Assembly: GCF_016758195.1 (NCBI RefSeq)
Contig: NZ_QYAC01000003.1
Location: 248,001 to 312,000 of the forward strand
DNA: 64,000 nt
From: Leucobacter chromiireducens subsp. solipictus
GTDB lineage: Bacteria > Actinomycetota > Actinomycetes > Actinomycetales > Microbacteriaceae
Reading direction: 5' to 3'
Shown: piece after piece, positions 27,966-36,459 of the stretch
Position numbering within the stretch: position 1 is the stretch's first letter
Layout of the letters: every line of letters begins with the position of its first letter
Notes under the pieces: model-generated
Databases searched by the model: none
What the model was told of the DNA's origin: nothing
Seen by the model: the letters and a program-made list of their open reading frames with translations, nothing else
Position numbers and translations under genes: made by a program

Positions 27966-29438
27966 GTGAGGAATACACCCACTCGTCGACGGACGGTGAC
28001 GGCGCTCGTTGGCGCCGCCGCACTTGTTCTCGGCTCCACCGCACTCCTCGCCGGGCCCGCGTTCGCGGATCCGGGCGACGGCGGCGACGGCACCCTGACC
28101 ATCCACAAACTCGAGCAGCCCGAGGGCGGCAACCTCGGCCCCAACGACGGTTCTGAGATCGACGTCTCCAGTGCAACCCCGCTCGTCGCGGGCTTCACCG
28201 TCTGCACGATCGATGACATCGATCTGACGGACGCCGCGGATTGGGAGCGGCTCAAGGGCATCACCCTGACGCTCGACGGCAACGGCGATCCGGTTGCCAC
28301 CGAGGGCGGCACGAGTCTGGCGCTCACCTGCGGGACTGAGCAGATGACCCAGGCATCCGATGGCACGACGGCCTTCACCCTGCCGGCCGACAAGGCCTAT
28401 GTCGTGTACGAGAGCACCGTAGCCGAGAACGCTATTCCGGCGGCGGCTCCGTTCCTCGTGACCGTCCCGTACCCGGGCAACGGGGCGGCCGGACAGGACA
28501 CCTGGAACTACGCCCCGCACATCTACCCGAAGAACACCCTGGCGGGTGGCGGAGCCACGAAGGACGGCGAAGTCGTCGGCGACAAGGTCACCTTCGACAT
28601 TGCGGTGCCGATCCCCCCGCTCGGCGAGGGGGAGACCTACACCGAGCTGCGCGTCAACGATCAGCTCGGGTCCTTCCTGAACTACACCAGCGGCTCGGTG
28701 ACGTTCGAGGACGCGAGTGGGAGTCCGGTCACGCTCGTCGCGGGGACTGACTACACCCTGACTCCCGCCGACGGCGCGGGGACGGGCGGCGACGAGGTTG
28801 TGCTGACGTTCCTCACCCCGGGCCTCGCGAAGCTCGACGCGAACACCGGTGGCACGGTCCGCCTGCAGATCACTGCGGACGCGACCGGATCCGGCAGCAC
28901 CGCGAACGAGGCGCAGATCACGATCAACGGCACCACGACCGACCCGGGCACCGGGCCCTCGGTCGTCGATCCGGAGGAGTTCTTCTCCGGGGCGCACATC
29001 GTGAAGGAAGCGAAGAACAAGGGTGCGGCCGCGAATGTTCCGCTCGCCGGTGCCACGTTCGACGTGTACACCGCAGCCGAGGGGCTCACGGACTGCCCGG
29101 CAGAACCCGATCCTGCCGCGACCCAGGTCATCGATGCCGCGGAGTCCGGTGCCGACGGCAAGACGCCGAACCAGGTGCTGGGCGAGGGTAAGTACTGCGT
29201 CTATGAGGTCGGCGTTCCCGCCGGTTACAAGCCGATGAGCGGCGGGATGCTGCTTGAGGTCACGGGCGAGGACGCGTCGGTGACCGTGGTCAACACGCAG
29301 ATCGGGGCTGACGAGGGAGACCTCCCGGCGCTGCCGATCACCGGCGCGATGGGCAATGTGCTCCTGGTTGCCGGCGGTGCGGCGCTCCTGCTCGTGGCTG
29401 GCGCACTGATCGCCGCGCGCCGCAAGCAGCAGCAGTAA
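27966..29438 (+). CDS. SpaA-type isopeptide-forming major pilin, LPxTG-anchored
   Basis: 490 aa. Signal peptide about residues 1-34 (cut near AFA-DP). The pilin motif W180-x8-K189 (WNYAPHIYPKN) holds the lysine through which sortase joins subunits. An N-terminal D1-type domain (TLTIHKLEQPEGG), a D2 region (about 195-340) and a D3 domain (about 345-445) with an E-box (YCVYEVGVPAGYKPM) follow. C-terminal sorting signal LPITGA (about 456), membrane helix and RRKQQQ. Shaft polymer of the pilus. GTG start with CGAAAGGA upstream. It is followed by two hairpins and the class C sortase. Confidence 0.93.
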   Translation: MRNTPTRRRTVTALVGAAALVLGSTALLAGPAFADPGDGGDGTLTIHKLEQPEGGNLGPNDGSEIDVSSATPLVAGFTVCTIDDIDLTDAADWERLKGITLTLDGNGDPVATEGGTSLALTCGTEQMTQASDGTTAFTLPADKAYVVYESTVAENAIPAAAPFLVTVPYPGNGAAGQDTWNYAPHIYPKNTLAGGGATKDGEVVGDKVTFDIAVPIPPLGEGETYTELRVNDQLGSFLNYTSGSVTFEDASGSPVTLVAGTDYTLTPADGAGTGGDEVVLTFLTPGLAKLDANTGGTVRLQITADATGSGSTANEAQITINGTTTDPGTGPSVVDPEEFFSGAHIVKEAKNKGAAANVPLAGATFDVYTAAEGLTDCPAEPDPAATQVIDAAESGADGKTPNQVLGEGKYCVYEVGVPAGYKPMSGGMLLEVTGEDASVTVVNTQIGADEGDLPALPITGAMGNVLLVAGGAALLLVAGALIAARRKQQQ

Positions 29439-29450
29439 CACGCAGCGCGG

Positions 29451-29502
29451 CCCCGCACGTGGTGCGGGGGCGAGTGGCCGCCGGGCGAGACCCGGCGGCC
29501 AC
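29451..29502 (+). terminator. Two tandem hairpins between pilin and sortase genes (likely attenuator)
   Basis: Hairpin one: 8-bp stem 29451-29458 with 29462-29469. Hairpin two: perfect 12-bp stem 29474-29485 with 29491-29502, loop CGAGA. They fill the 102-bp gap before the sortase GTG. Partial termination here would keep pilin mRNA in excess over sortase mRNA. Confidence 0.6.
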
Positions 29503-29540
29503 ACCTGTTGTCATCACCAGGCAGGGGAGAGGGGCCACAC

Positions 29541-30476
29541 GTGGCGATCACCGAGGAGAGCCAGACCGCGCCGGATCGCCGTGTCGTCAGGACCTGGCGT
29601 TTCGGGTGGCTGAACGTCATCATCGCGGTGCTGCTGCTCGGCGGGCTCACGCTGGTCACCTACCCGACCGCGGCGTCCTGGGTGTCGCAACGCAACCAGT
29701 CGAACGTGGTGTTCGACCAGACCCGTGCGAACTCGGAGATCGCGAGAGACAAGATCGAGCAGGTCTTCGCGAAAGCCCACGAGTACAACGACGCGCTCGT
29801 ATCCGGCGCGTTTCTCGCGCCCGGCTCGAACATCGCTGAGGGGACGGGCGGTGCGCTGCCGGGGATGGTGGATCCCCATGAGTACTGGAAGCTGTTGAAC
29901 GCTGATCCCACGGGCACGATGGCGCGGCTTCGGGTCCCCGCGATCGATCTCGATCTCCCCGTCTACCACGGTACGAGCGACGCGACGCTGCTGAAAGGCG
30001 TCGGACACCTGCAGGGCACCTCGCTGCCCGTGGGCGGTGAGGGCACCCGCTCGGTGCTGACCGGGCATCGCGGCCTCGCGAACGCGACAATGTTCACGAA
30101 CCTCGATCGCGTGCAGGAGGGCGATACCTTCAGTGTCGAGGTGCTCGGCGAAGTGTTCACGTATCGGGTGTTCGATGTGAAGGTCGTGGCCCCCGAGGAC
30201 ACCGAAGAGATCCGCGCCGTGCCGGGCAAGGACCTGATGACGCTCATCACCTGCACCCCGCTCGGGGTGAATACGCACCGGATCCTCGTCACGGGCGAGC
30301 GTGTGACGCCCACGCCAGCGGCAGACATTGATGCCGTCGGAAAGCAGCCGGAGGTCCCCGGGTTCCCCTGGTGGCTCGTCGGGTACGGCGCGGGTCTCGG
30401 GGTGGTCGGGCTGTGGGTGTGGCGCTCCGGGTACGCGCCGAAGCGCGCGCGACGGCTGGGGGATACGCTGGAGTGA
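29541..30476 (+). CDS. Class C sortase (pilin polymerase)
   Basis: 311 aa. N-terminal membrane helix (about residues 22-45), lid region with DPHEYW (about 111-116), catalytic H176 in LTGHRG, C238 in MTLITCTP and R247 in THRILVTGER, and a second C-terminal membrane helix (about 275-295) ending in basic residues. Two membrane helices and the lid are hallmarks of class C. It links pilin subunits at the outer face of the membrane. GTG start chosen for the GGGAGAGGGG just upstream; the frame is open a little further. No housekeeping sortase is in the window. Confidence 0.93.
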   Translation: MAITEESQTAPDRRVVRTWRFGWLNVIIAVLLLGGLTLVTYPTAASWVSQRNQSNVVFDQTRANSEIARDKIEQVFAKAHEYNDALVSGAFLAPGSNIAEGTGGALPGMVDPHEYWKLLNADPTGTMARLRVPAIDLDLPVYHGTSDATLLKGVGHLQGTSLPVGGEGTRSVLTGHRGLANATMFTNLDRVQEGDTFSVEVLGEVFTYRVFDVKVVAPEDTEEIRAVPGKDLMTLITCTPLGVNTHRILVTGERVTPTPAADIDAVGKQPEVPGFPWWLVGYGAGLGVVGLWVWRSGYAPKRARRLGDTLE

Positions 30477-30540
30477 GACACGGAGCCGGGGGTCCGGTCC
30501 CCGCCGCACCGCGTGGTGCTCGATCTCACGGAGGAACTCG

Positions 30541-31641
30541 ATGACGCACACAGCCGCCCCGCTCACCCGTGTCCCCTGGGGGGCGGTCGTGGCATTCACG
30601 CTGCTCGCGATGGGGCTGGCGTGGCTGATCGCGCTCCCGCTGTGGCTGGGCGATCTCTCCGAGCCCGGGACCGCGGCCCTGTTCGCTCCCCTCGTGCAGG
30701 TGATGATGTTCACGCCGGCGCTGGCCACGCTCGTGGTGGTGTTCCTCTTCCGGGTGCCGCGCGGTGGCCCCGAACACCGCGGGGCACGGCTCCGCTTCCT
30801 CGGGATGTGGCCGCTGCGCCCGGCGAAGCGCGTGGTCTGGTTTACGGTGGGGGCGATGTTCGCGCCGCTCCTGGTGATCGCGGCGAGCATCGCCATCGCC
30901 GCGGCATTCGGGTGGGTGACGCTCGATCTCGTCAACTTCTCGGGGTTCGCGGAGACGCTCGCGGCGTCAGTCCCGGAAGAGGCGGCCGCGTTGCTGCCCC
31001 CGGCGGGGACCATCGTCCTGTTGCAGCTGATTTCGCTGCCGTTCGGGGTGATCTATAACTGCATCTTCACCTTCGGAGAGGAGATCGGCTGGCGGGGCTG
31101 GCTGTTGCCCGCGCTGCGCCCGCTCGGCACCTGGCCGGCACTCGTGATCTCCGGCGCGATCTGGGGCGTGTGGCATTCCCCGGCGATCTTGCTCGGGTAC
31201 AACTTTGGCCTGCTTGACTGGCGGGGCGTTGCGCTGATGACCGTGGCGTGCGTGCTCTGGGGGATCCTGCTCGGCTGGTCGCGGCTGCGCACGGGCTCCG
31301 TGTGGCCGGCGGTCGTGGGGCACGCCGCGCTCAACGCCGGGGCGGCGATGGTCGTGCTCGTCGCCGCGTCCGGGGTCGAGGTGAACCCGGTGCTCGTGCT
31401 GCCGCTGGGCGTCGCTGGGTGGATCGCGGTCGCCGTGGCGATCGTCGTGCTCGTGCTCACGGGGCAGTTTGCGCCGTCTCGGCAGCCGCCGCTCGCGGGT
31501 CCGCGACCGCCGAAGATCATGGCCCCCGGACCGGCGGTCGCACCGGCCTCGGTTCTTCCGCCGTCGGGCGTGACACAGCCGGGCGTGACGCCGTCAGGTG
31601 TGACGCCGCCGGGCGTTACGCCGCCGGGTTCGGAATCTTGA
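30541..31641 (+). CDS. CPBP family intramembrane metalloprotease (Abi/CAAX type)
   Basis: 366 aa. Seven to eight membrane segments with the family motifs EEIGWRGWLLP (EExxxR) and GVWHSPAILLGYN (conserved His). The ATG at 30541 has GGAGGA 7 nt upstream; a G/C hairpin at 30487-30503 separates it from the sortase gene, 64 bp away. The cytosolic C-terminal tail (from about residue 320) ends in imperfect GVTPPG/GVTPSG repeats, encoded by a 15-bp repeat at 31565-31630. Substrates are unknown; linkage to the pilus genes may be positional only. The end overlaps the convergent BMP gene by 26 bp. Confidence 0.85.
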   Translation: MTHTAAPLTRVPWGAVVAFTLLAMGLAWLIALPLWLGDLSEPGTAALFAPLVQVMMFTPALATLVVVFLFRVPRGGPEHRGARLRFLGMWPLRPAKRVVWFTVGAMFAPLLVIAASIAIAAAFGWVTLDLVNFSGFAETLAASVPEEAAALLPPAGTIVLLQLISLPFGVIYNCIFTFGEEIGWRGWLLPALRPLGTWPALVISGAIWGVWHSPAILLGYNFGLLDWRGVALMTVACVLWGILLGWSRLRTGSVWPAVVGHAALNAGAAMVVLVAASGVEVNPVLVLPLGVAGWIAVAVAIVVLVLTGQFAPSRQPPLAGPRPPKIMAPGPAVAPASVLPPSGVTQPGVTPSGVTPPGVTPPGSES

Positions 31642-32665
31642 GTGTTCCCGCGACGATCTCGTCGCGGAGCTGAGCCACCTCTGCCAGCACGTCCGGGTGA
31701 TCCATGATGGTGCACTCGGATTTTTCGGCGTCCGGCGTGAGGCTTACGAGGGTCATCCCGCCCTCGGCGAGTCCGAAGGACGCGGTTGCCTCGGAGGAGC
31801 TCTTGCCCGCCATGATCTGCCCGACCACGGTGGTGATCACCGTGTCGACGGACTTGACGGTCCCGTCGACGACTGAACCGGGAGCGATCGGACACTGGTT
31901 CTCGTCGACCCCGTAGGCTGCGAAGCCCTGCGCCTTCGCAGCCTCTATCACCCCCTCGTTCGAGCGCGCCGCGACCCCGAAGACCTGATCCGCGCCGTCG
32001 CGGGCGAGCCCGCTCGCGAGCTCAGCCCCGCGCTCGGGGTTCGCATAGGGGGCCTGCTCGGCGCCGATGACGGGGCTCGCGAGCACCTGGATGTCCGGGC
32101 TCACCCGCTGCGCTCCCGCCGTGAAACCCTGCGCATACTTGTGCAGCAGCGGGGTGTCTTCCGCGAGGACGGATCCGATGCGCTGGGTGGAGGTGAGCCG
32201 CGCTGCCTCGACCCCGAGGAGGTAGGCCGCCTCGTGCTCCCGGAAGGTGGCCTGGTACAGGTTCTCCGGGGCCCCCTCCACGGTGGTGTCGATGAGGAGG
32301 AAACGCTGTTGCGGATTCTGTTCGGCGACGGTGCGTGCGGGTTCGGCGAATGACGCCCCGAGCATCACAATCACCTCCGGTGCCTCCGCAACGGCCGCCT
32401 CAAGGTTCGCGCGGCGTGTTGACTCGTCCGTCGCTTCGAGCGTGCGCGGCTTGCCGTCGAAGGACCGCGCGACCGCCTCGATGCCGGCCTTGCCGGAGGT
32501 AAAGAACCCGTTTTGTCCGATCGGGTCGGCGGTGAGGTACACGAATGTGGGGCCCGACACCGCGGGTGCGGGATCGGCCGGCGTTCCCGGAGCGCAAGAG
32601 GTGAGGGCGAGGGCGGCGGCGAGACCACCCGCACCGAGCGCGGCGCGGACACGAGAAACCGGCAT
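31616..32665 (-). CDS. BMP family substrate-binding lipoprotein
   Basis: 349 aa. A lipoprotein signal with lipobox LTSC (Cys about 24), then a basic membrane protein (BMP/PnrA) domain: FVYLTADPIGQNGFFTSGK and VFGVAARSNEGVIEAAK are typical. BMP proteins bind nucleosides or act with other ABC importers. Here no permease or ATPase gene adjoins it, so it is an orphan. The start at 32665 is chosen because GAAAGG lies upstream and the signal peptide begins there. The last 26 bp overlap the CPBP gene tail to tail. Confidence 0.85.
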   Translation of the reverse strand: MPVSRVRAALGAGGLAAALALTSCAPGTPADPAPAVSGPTFVYLTADPIGQNGFFTSGKAGIEAVARSFDGKPRTLEATDESTRRANLEAAVAEAPEVIVMLGASFAEPARTVAEQNPQQRFLLIDTTVEGAPENLYQATFREHEAAYLLGVEAARLTSTQRIGSVLAEDTPLLHKYAQGFTAGAQRVSPDIQVLASPVIGAEQAPYANPERGAELASGLARDGADQVFGVAARSNEGVIEAAKAQGFAAYGVDENQCPIAPGSVVDGTVKSVDTVITTVVGQIMAGKSSSEATASFGLAEGGMTLVSLTPDAEKSECTIMDHPDVLAEVAQLRDEIVAGTLKIPNPAA

Positions 32666-32738
32666 GGCGGGCCTTTCGGAGAGCGGCGGAGACGACACCG
32701 CGGGACGCGGGCCGTGGGCGTGGGAGCGCACCCCCTCC

Positions 32739-32744
32739 AGCCTA
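32739..32744 (-). promoter_or_regulatory. -10 box TAGGCT upstream of the BMP gene
   Basis: On the minus strand TAGGCT lies about 73 bp before the ATG, so the mRNA would have a leader of about 65 nt carrying the ribosome binding site. Confidence 0.4.
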
Positions 32745-32840
32745 TTCGTCCGCCCGTGTTTCGCGCCGGTCGCCCACTGCTCACCTGCTGTTCACGGAGG
32801 ACTTGCGCGTGTCTCGGCACACAAGCGCGCGCGGAGCGCG

Positions 32841-32936
32841 TAGCGTGTGAGCTATCGGGCAGGGTGCCCGATCGAGGCGGCCAGCCACCTCGATGGGAGT
32901 GACGGTCGTCTCGCTGATCCGGGGCTCGGGCCCCGG
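32841..32936 (+). promoter_or_regulatory. Promoter and highly structured 5' leader of the PhoH gene
   Basis: A TAGCGT -10 box (32841-32846) would start the mRNA near 32853, right at a hairpin with an 8-bp stem and GGG loop (32854-32872). A second 7-bp stem shares two bases with it (32871-32877 with 32888-32894), and a third hairpin (32919-32936) ends 4 nt before the GAGGAG ribosome binding site. I do not recognise a known riboswitch. Confidence 0.45.
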
Positions 32937-32951
32937 GGCAGAGGAGCCATC

Positions 32952-34322
32952 GTGGCCAACATCAATCACCCCGCACCATCCGCCACCTCGCCTGCAGCTT
33001 CGCGTGCAGACGGGGATCCGGGCCGCACGCCAGACCAGGCGCTGCGAACCTACGTCCTGGACACCTCGGTGTTGCTCAGCGATCCCCGGGCGCTGTTCCG
33101 CTTCGCCGAGCACTCGGTGGTGCTCCCCGTCGCGGTCGTGATCGAGCTGGAACGCAAACGTGACGATCCGGATCTGGGACACTTCGCGCGGCGCGCGCTG
33201 CGCATCCTCGACGAGTTGCGTGGCGAGCACCTGCGGCTCGACTTCCCGGTGCCGGTTGGCGACGCGGGCGGCACGCTCCGGGTGGAGTTGAACCACACCG
33301 GGATGGAGTCACTGCCGTCCGGGATGCGTCTCGGCGACAACGACACGCGAATCCTCGCGGTGGCCCACAATATCGCCGCGGAGGGCTATGACGTCACGGT
33401 GATCTCGAAGGATCTGCCGCTCCGGCTCAAGGCTGCGGCGCTCGGTCTGGGGGCCGAGGAGTACCGGGCCGAGCTTGCGAGCGACGACACCTACACCGGC
33501 ATCGCCGCCCTGGATCTCGACGAGGAAGAGATGCGGGTGCTCTGGGAGGATGAGCGGATCGACGGGGTGACGGCTGCGGAGGACATCCCGTTGGGGACCG
33601 GGCTTGTGCTGCACTCGCCGCGGGGTTCGGCGCTGGGTCGGATCGATGGGCCGGGCGGCGTGCATCTTGTCCGCGGTGACCGCGAGGTGTTCGGCGTGAC
33701 CGGCCGGAGCGCGGAGCAGCGGCTCGCGATCGACCTGCTCCTCGACCCGAAGGTCGGCATCGTGTCGCTCGGCGGCAGCGCCGGTACGGGCAAGTCGGCG
33801 CTCGCGCTCGCCGCGGGGCTCGAAGCGGTGCTCGAACGCCAGCAGCACCGCAAGGTGATGGTGTTCCGGCCGCTGTACGCGGTCGGTGGGCAGGATCTCG
33901 GGTATCTCCCGGGCGACCACCAGGAGAAGATGAACCCCTGGGGACAGGCGGTGTTCGACACGCTGGGTTCGATCGTCTCCGAGAACGTCCTTGATGAGGT
34001 GGTGGCTCGGGATCTCGTGGAGGTGCTCCCGCTCACCCATATCCGGGGCCGGTCGCTCCACGATGCGTTTGTGATCGTGGACGAGGCGCAGTCTCTGGAG
34101 CGCGGCGTGCTCCTCACGATGCTGAGCCGGATCGGACAGAACTCGCGGGTGGTGCTGACCCACGACGTGGCGCAGCGTGACAACCTCCGCGTCGGCCGCT
34201 ACGACGGGATCGCGGCGGTGATCGAGAAGCTCAAGGGGCACCCGCTCTTCGGGCACGTGACCCTGACCCGGTCCGAGCGGAGCGAAATCGCGGCACTCGT
34301 TACGGAGCTACTGGGGGAGTAG
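32952..34322 (+). CDS. PIN-PhoH fusion protein (PhoH2, RNA helicase/nuclease type)
   Basis: 456 aa. An N-terminal PIN ribonuclease domain (about residues 30-170: [12 protein letters not shown], with acidic residues at VIELE and [11 protein letters not shown]) is joined to a C-terminal PhoH ATPase (Walker [14 protein letters not shown] about 273-285, Walker [13 protein letters not shown]). PhoH2 proteins unwind and cut RNA and in mycobacteria belong to a toxin-antitoxin-like locus. No small antitoxin ORF is seen directly upstream. The GTG start is supported by GAGGAG. The 3' end overlaps the GntR gene by 23 bp. Confidence 0.93.
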   Translation: MANINHPAPSATSPAASRADGDPGRTPDQALRTYVLDTSVLLSDPRALFRFAEHSVVLPVAVVIELERKRDDPDLGHFARRALRILDELRGEHLRLDFPVPVGDAGGTLRVELNHTGMESLPSGMRLGDNDTRILAVAHNIAAEGYDVTVISKDLPLRLKAAALGLGAEEYRAELASDDTYTGIAALDLDEEEMRVLWEDERIDGVTAAEDIPLGTGLVLHSPRGSALGRIDGPGGVHLVRGDREVFGVTGRSAEQRLAIDLLLDPKVGIVSLGGSAGTGKSALALAAGLEAVLERQQHRKVMVFRPLYAVGGQDLGYLPGDHQEKMNPWGQAVFDTLGSIVSENVLDEVVARDLVEVLPLTHIRGRSLHDAFVIVDEAQSLERGVLLTMLSRIGQNSRVVLTHDVAQRDNLRVGRYDGIAAVIEKLKGHPLFGHVTLTRSERSEIAALVTELLGE

Positions 34323-35001
34323 CCGGGGCGTCGCTCGACAGGTCGGAATGCCACTTCCCCGTGGCGGAAAGATTTTCGGCCGCACTCGCCGCCGCGGCCT
34401 CCGGGTCGCGGCGGCGAATGGCGTCGAGCACCTCGTCGTGGCCGCGGGGCTCGTCGCGGCAGAATCCTTCCCGCGTCTGCGCGTTGCGCATGGACTCGTG
34501 AAGCCGCGGCAGGAGCGCGGTGTAGACCTCGAACAGGATGGGGTTGCCGGCGGCCCACGCGATGGCCTCGTGCACCGCGACATCGGCGGCGACCCAGTCG
34601 TCGTCCGAGGCGCGGGCGCGCGCCGCCAAGGCCTCGGCGATGCGCACGATGTCGGCGTCCTGCGCTCGTTCCGCGGCGAGGCGGGCGAGCTGCGGTTCGA
34701 GCGCCGTGCGCGCCTCGAGAACGTCGCTGAGGGTGCCGCCGGAGCGGGCGAGGGCACCGGGCACTTCGCTGCGCGCGCGCACGAAGGTGCCGTCGCCGCG
34801 CCGGATCTCGAGCATGCCCGTGTACTGGAGGGCGCGAAGCGCCTCCCGGAGCGTGCCGCGCGCCACGCCGAGCTGCGCCATGAGCTCGGGCTCGGATGGG
34901 ATCCGTTCGCCGACCGGCCACCGGCCGTCGGTGATCTCTGCGCGGAGCCGCTCGACGACCTGATCGCTCAGTGACGCTCGGGGTACTGCGGAGAGGTTCA
35001 T
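34300..35001 (-). CDS. GntR/FadR family repressor with FCD domain
   Basis: 233 aa. N-terminal winged HTH (about residues 8-75; [20 protein letters not shown]) and a C-terminal all-helical FCD ligand domain (about 90-215) with the D-x-x-x-H metal-binding pattern (DVAVHEAI). It is divergent from a CynX-type exporter, 56 bp away, and probably represses it and itself. The leaderless -10 box and a dyad operator overlap just upstream of the ATG. The ligand is unknown. Confidence 0.92.
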   Translation of the reverse strand: MNLSAVPRASLSDQVVERLRAEITDGRWPVGERIPSEPELMAQLGVARGTLREALRALQYTGMLEIRRGDGTFVRARSEVPGALARSGGTLSDVLEARTALEPQLARLAAERAQDADIVRIAEALAARARASDDDWVAADVAVHEAIAWAAGNPILFEVYTALLPRLHESMRNAQTREGFCRDEPRGHDEVLDAIRRRDPEAAAASAAENLSATGKWHSDLSSDAPATPPVAP

Positions 35002-35003
35002 GT

Positions 35004-35020
35004 GTGCAATGATAGTGCAC
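35004..35020 (-). promoter_or_regulatory. GntR operator GTGCA-N7-TGCAC over its own leaderless -10 box
   Basis: The -10 box TATCAT (35009-35014, minus strand) is 7 nt from the GntR ATG and sits in the middle of the inverted repeat. Binding there would block the promoter, so autorepression is likely. Directly beside it, a tandem 7-mer GTTAGAC/GTTAGAT lies at 35029-35042 in the path of the divergent gene. Confidence 0.5.
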
Positions 35021-35057
35021 GTACAAAGGTTAGACGTTAGATGTTTGGAAGATTGTC

Positions 35058-36272
35058 ATGAGCGCTCACCCGCCTCACCCCACCACCCCGCGCCGTGTCG
35101 TGCTGATGTTCGTCGCGCTTCTGCTGGTCGCGGTGAACCTCCGCCTCGCCATAACGAGCGCGAGCGCCCTCCTCACCGCGTTGACGGAGGCCGGGGCGCT
35201 CACCGCGGTCACCGTCGTGCTGATTCCTGCGATCCCCACGGCCGTGTTCGCGGTGGCGGGACTTGGGACCCCCAAGCTCGCGGCACGATACGGCGTGAAC
35301 CAGATGGTGCTCGCTGGCATGGCCGCACTCGCCATCGGCCTCCTCATTCGGGCCGTGCCGCAGCCGTGGATCGTGGTCCTGGGCACGGTGATCGGGACCG
35401 GCGGCCTCGCGATGGTGAATATCCTGCTGCCCGCCGTCGTGCGGGCCTCGTTCTCGCAGCGGATCGGCCCGGTCACGACCGCCTACACCACGGTCATGTC
35501 GCTCGGGGCCGCGCTGGCCGCCGCGCTCGCGGTTCCCGTCGCCGCCGGACTCGGCTCGCCCTCGCTCGGTCTCGGGGCATGGGCGATCCCCGCGCTGCTC
35601 GCGCTCGGCATCTGGGCGCTCGCGATCCGTGGGGACCGCGCCGTCGCCGTCGCGCCCGCGAGCGCCGCCGCCCCTGCAGCTCGGGGCCCGCTGCCGCGCG
35701 GGACCTGGCTGCTCGCGGGCTACTTCGCCCTGCAGGCCCTGCTCAGCTACGTGGTGATGGGCTGGCTACCGACGATCGCCACCGATGCGGGGCTCGCCGC
35801 GTCGCGGGCGGGCATGCTGCTCGGCATCGCGATGGCGGTCGGCGTGGTCGGCACCGTGCTCGTGATGGCGCTGGGCCGGACCCCGGGCGGCATGCGACTC
35901 GGCTTCGGCCTCGTGGCTGCGGCGAACACCGTGGCCCTGATCGGGCTGCTGACCGCGCCCGCGGCACTTCCCGAGCTCTGGGCGGCGCTGCTGGGCCTCG
36001 GGATGTGCGCATTCCCGCTCGTGCTCGCCCTGATCGCCGGCTTCGGCCGCGACGCCCAGGAGTCGGCACGAGTGTCGGGCGTCGTGCAGTCGGTGGGGTA
36101 CTCGGTCGCCACGATCGGCCCGCTCGGGGCGGGTGCCGCCCGTCAAGTACTCGGGTCTTGGGATGCCGTGCTGATCGCGCTCGTCGTGGGAACGCTCGCG
36201 CAGTTCGCGATCGGCGTGCTCGTGTCCCGGGTCGTGCGCGACCGCCGCGCGGCGGAGGGCCCCGCCTCTTAG
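35058..36272 (+). CDS. CynX/NimT-type MFS transporter
   Basis: 404 aa, twelve predicted membrane helices. The N-terminal part (VALLLVAVNLRLAITSASALL) is typical of the CynX/NimT branch of the MFS, which includes cyanate and 2-nitroimidazole transporters. The substrate is unknown. The divergent FCD-type GntR protein is its likely regulator. The start ATG at 35058 has no clear ribosome binding site (GGAAGA is the nearest). A leader stem-loop of the next gene lies 104 bp after its stop. Confidence 0.85.
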   Translation: MSAHPPHPTTPRRVVLMFVALLLVAVNLRLAITSASALLTALTEAGALTAVTVVLIPAIPTAVFAVAGLGTPKLAARYGVNQMVLAGMAALAIGLLIRAVPQPWIVVLGTVIGTGGLAMVNILLPAVVRASFSQRIGPVTTAYTTVMSLGAALAAALAVPVAAGLGSPSLGLGAWAIPALLALGIWALAIRGDRAVAVAPASAAAPAARGPLPRGTWLLAGYFALQALLSYVVMGWLPTIATDAGLAASRAGMLLGIAMAVGVVGTVLVMALGRTPGGMRLGFGLVAAANTVALIGLLTAPAALPELWAALLGLGMCAFPLVLALIAGFGRDAQESARVSGVVQSVGYSVATIGPLGAGAARQVLGSWDAVLIALVVGTLAQFAIGVLVSRVVRDRRAAEGPAS

Positions 36273-36357
36273 CGGCCCCGTGACGGCCTCGGGGAGGGGG
36301 CACGACCTGGTCACGTCACGGACACCCAGGGTTTCCGCCGCCGTTACGCGGTGTCCC

Positions 36358-36412
36358 TAGCCTGATCGGAGCGCCCCGACGACGCACGGACGCGATTCCC
36401 GTGCGTCGTCGG
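36358..36412 (+). promoter_or_regulatory. Promoter and leader stem-loop of the glycosidase-phosphoesterase gene
   Basis: TAGCCT (36358-36363) would start the mRNA near 36370. A perfect 14-bp stem (36376-36389 with 36399-36412, 9-nt loop) follows at once, then GAAAGG at 36442 and the start codon. It may be a transcript-stabilising or attenuating hairpin. It could also end the upstream MFS transcript. Confidence 0.45.
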
Positions 36413-36459
36413 TTCGGTTGTGGCGCTGGCTTCTCCGATCCGAAAGGCTGTTGTTCTTC

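Noticed and set aside
32854..32936. A known riboswitch in the PhoH leader
   Set aside because: I could not match the core motifs of SAM, cobalamin, glycine, Mn or ydaO types, so it is described only as a structured leader.
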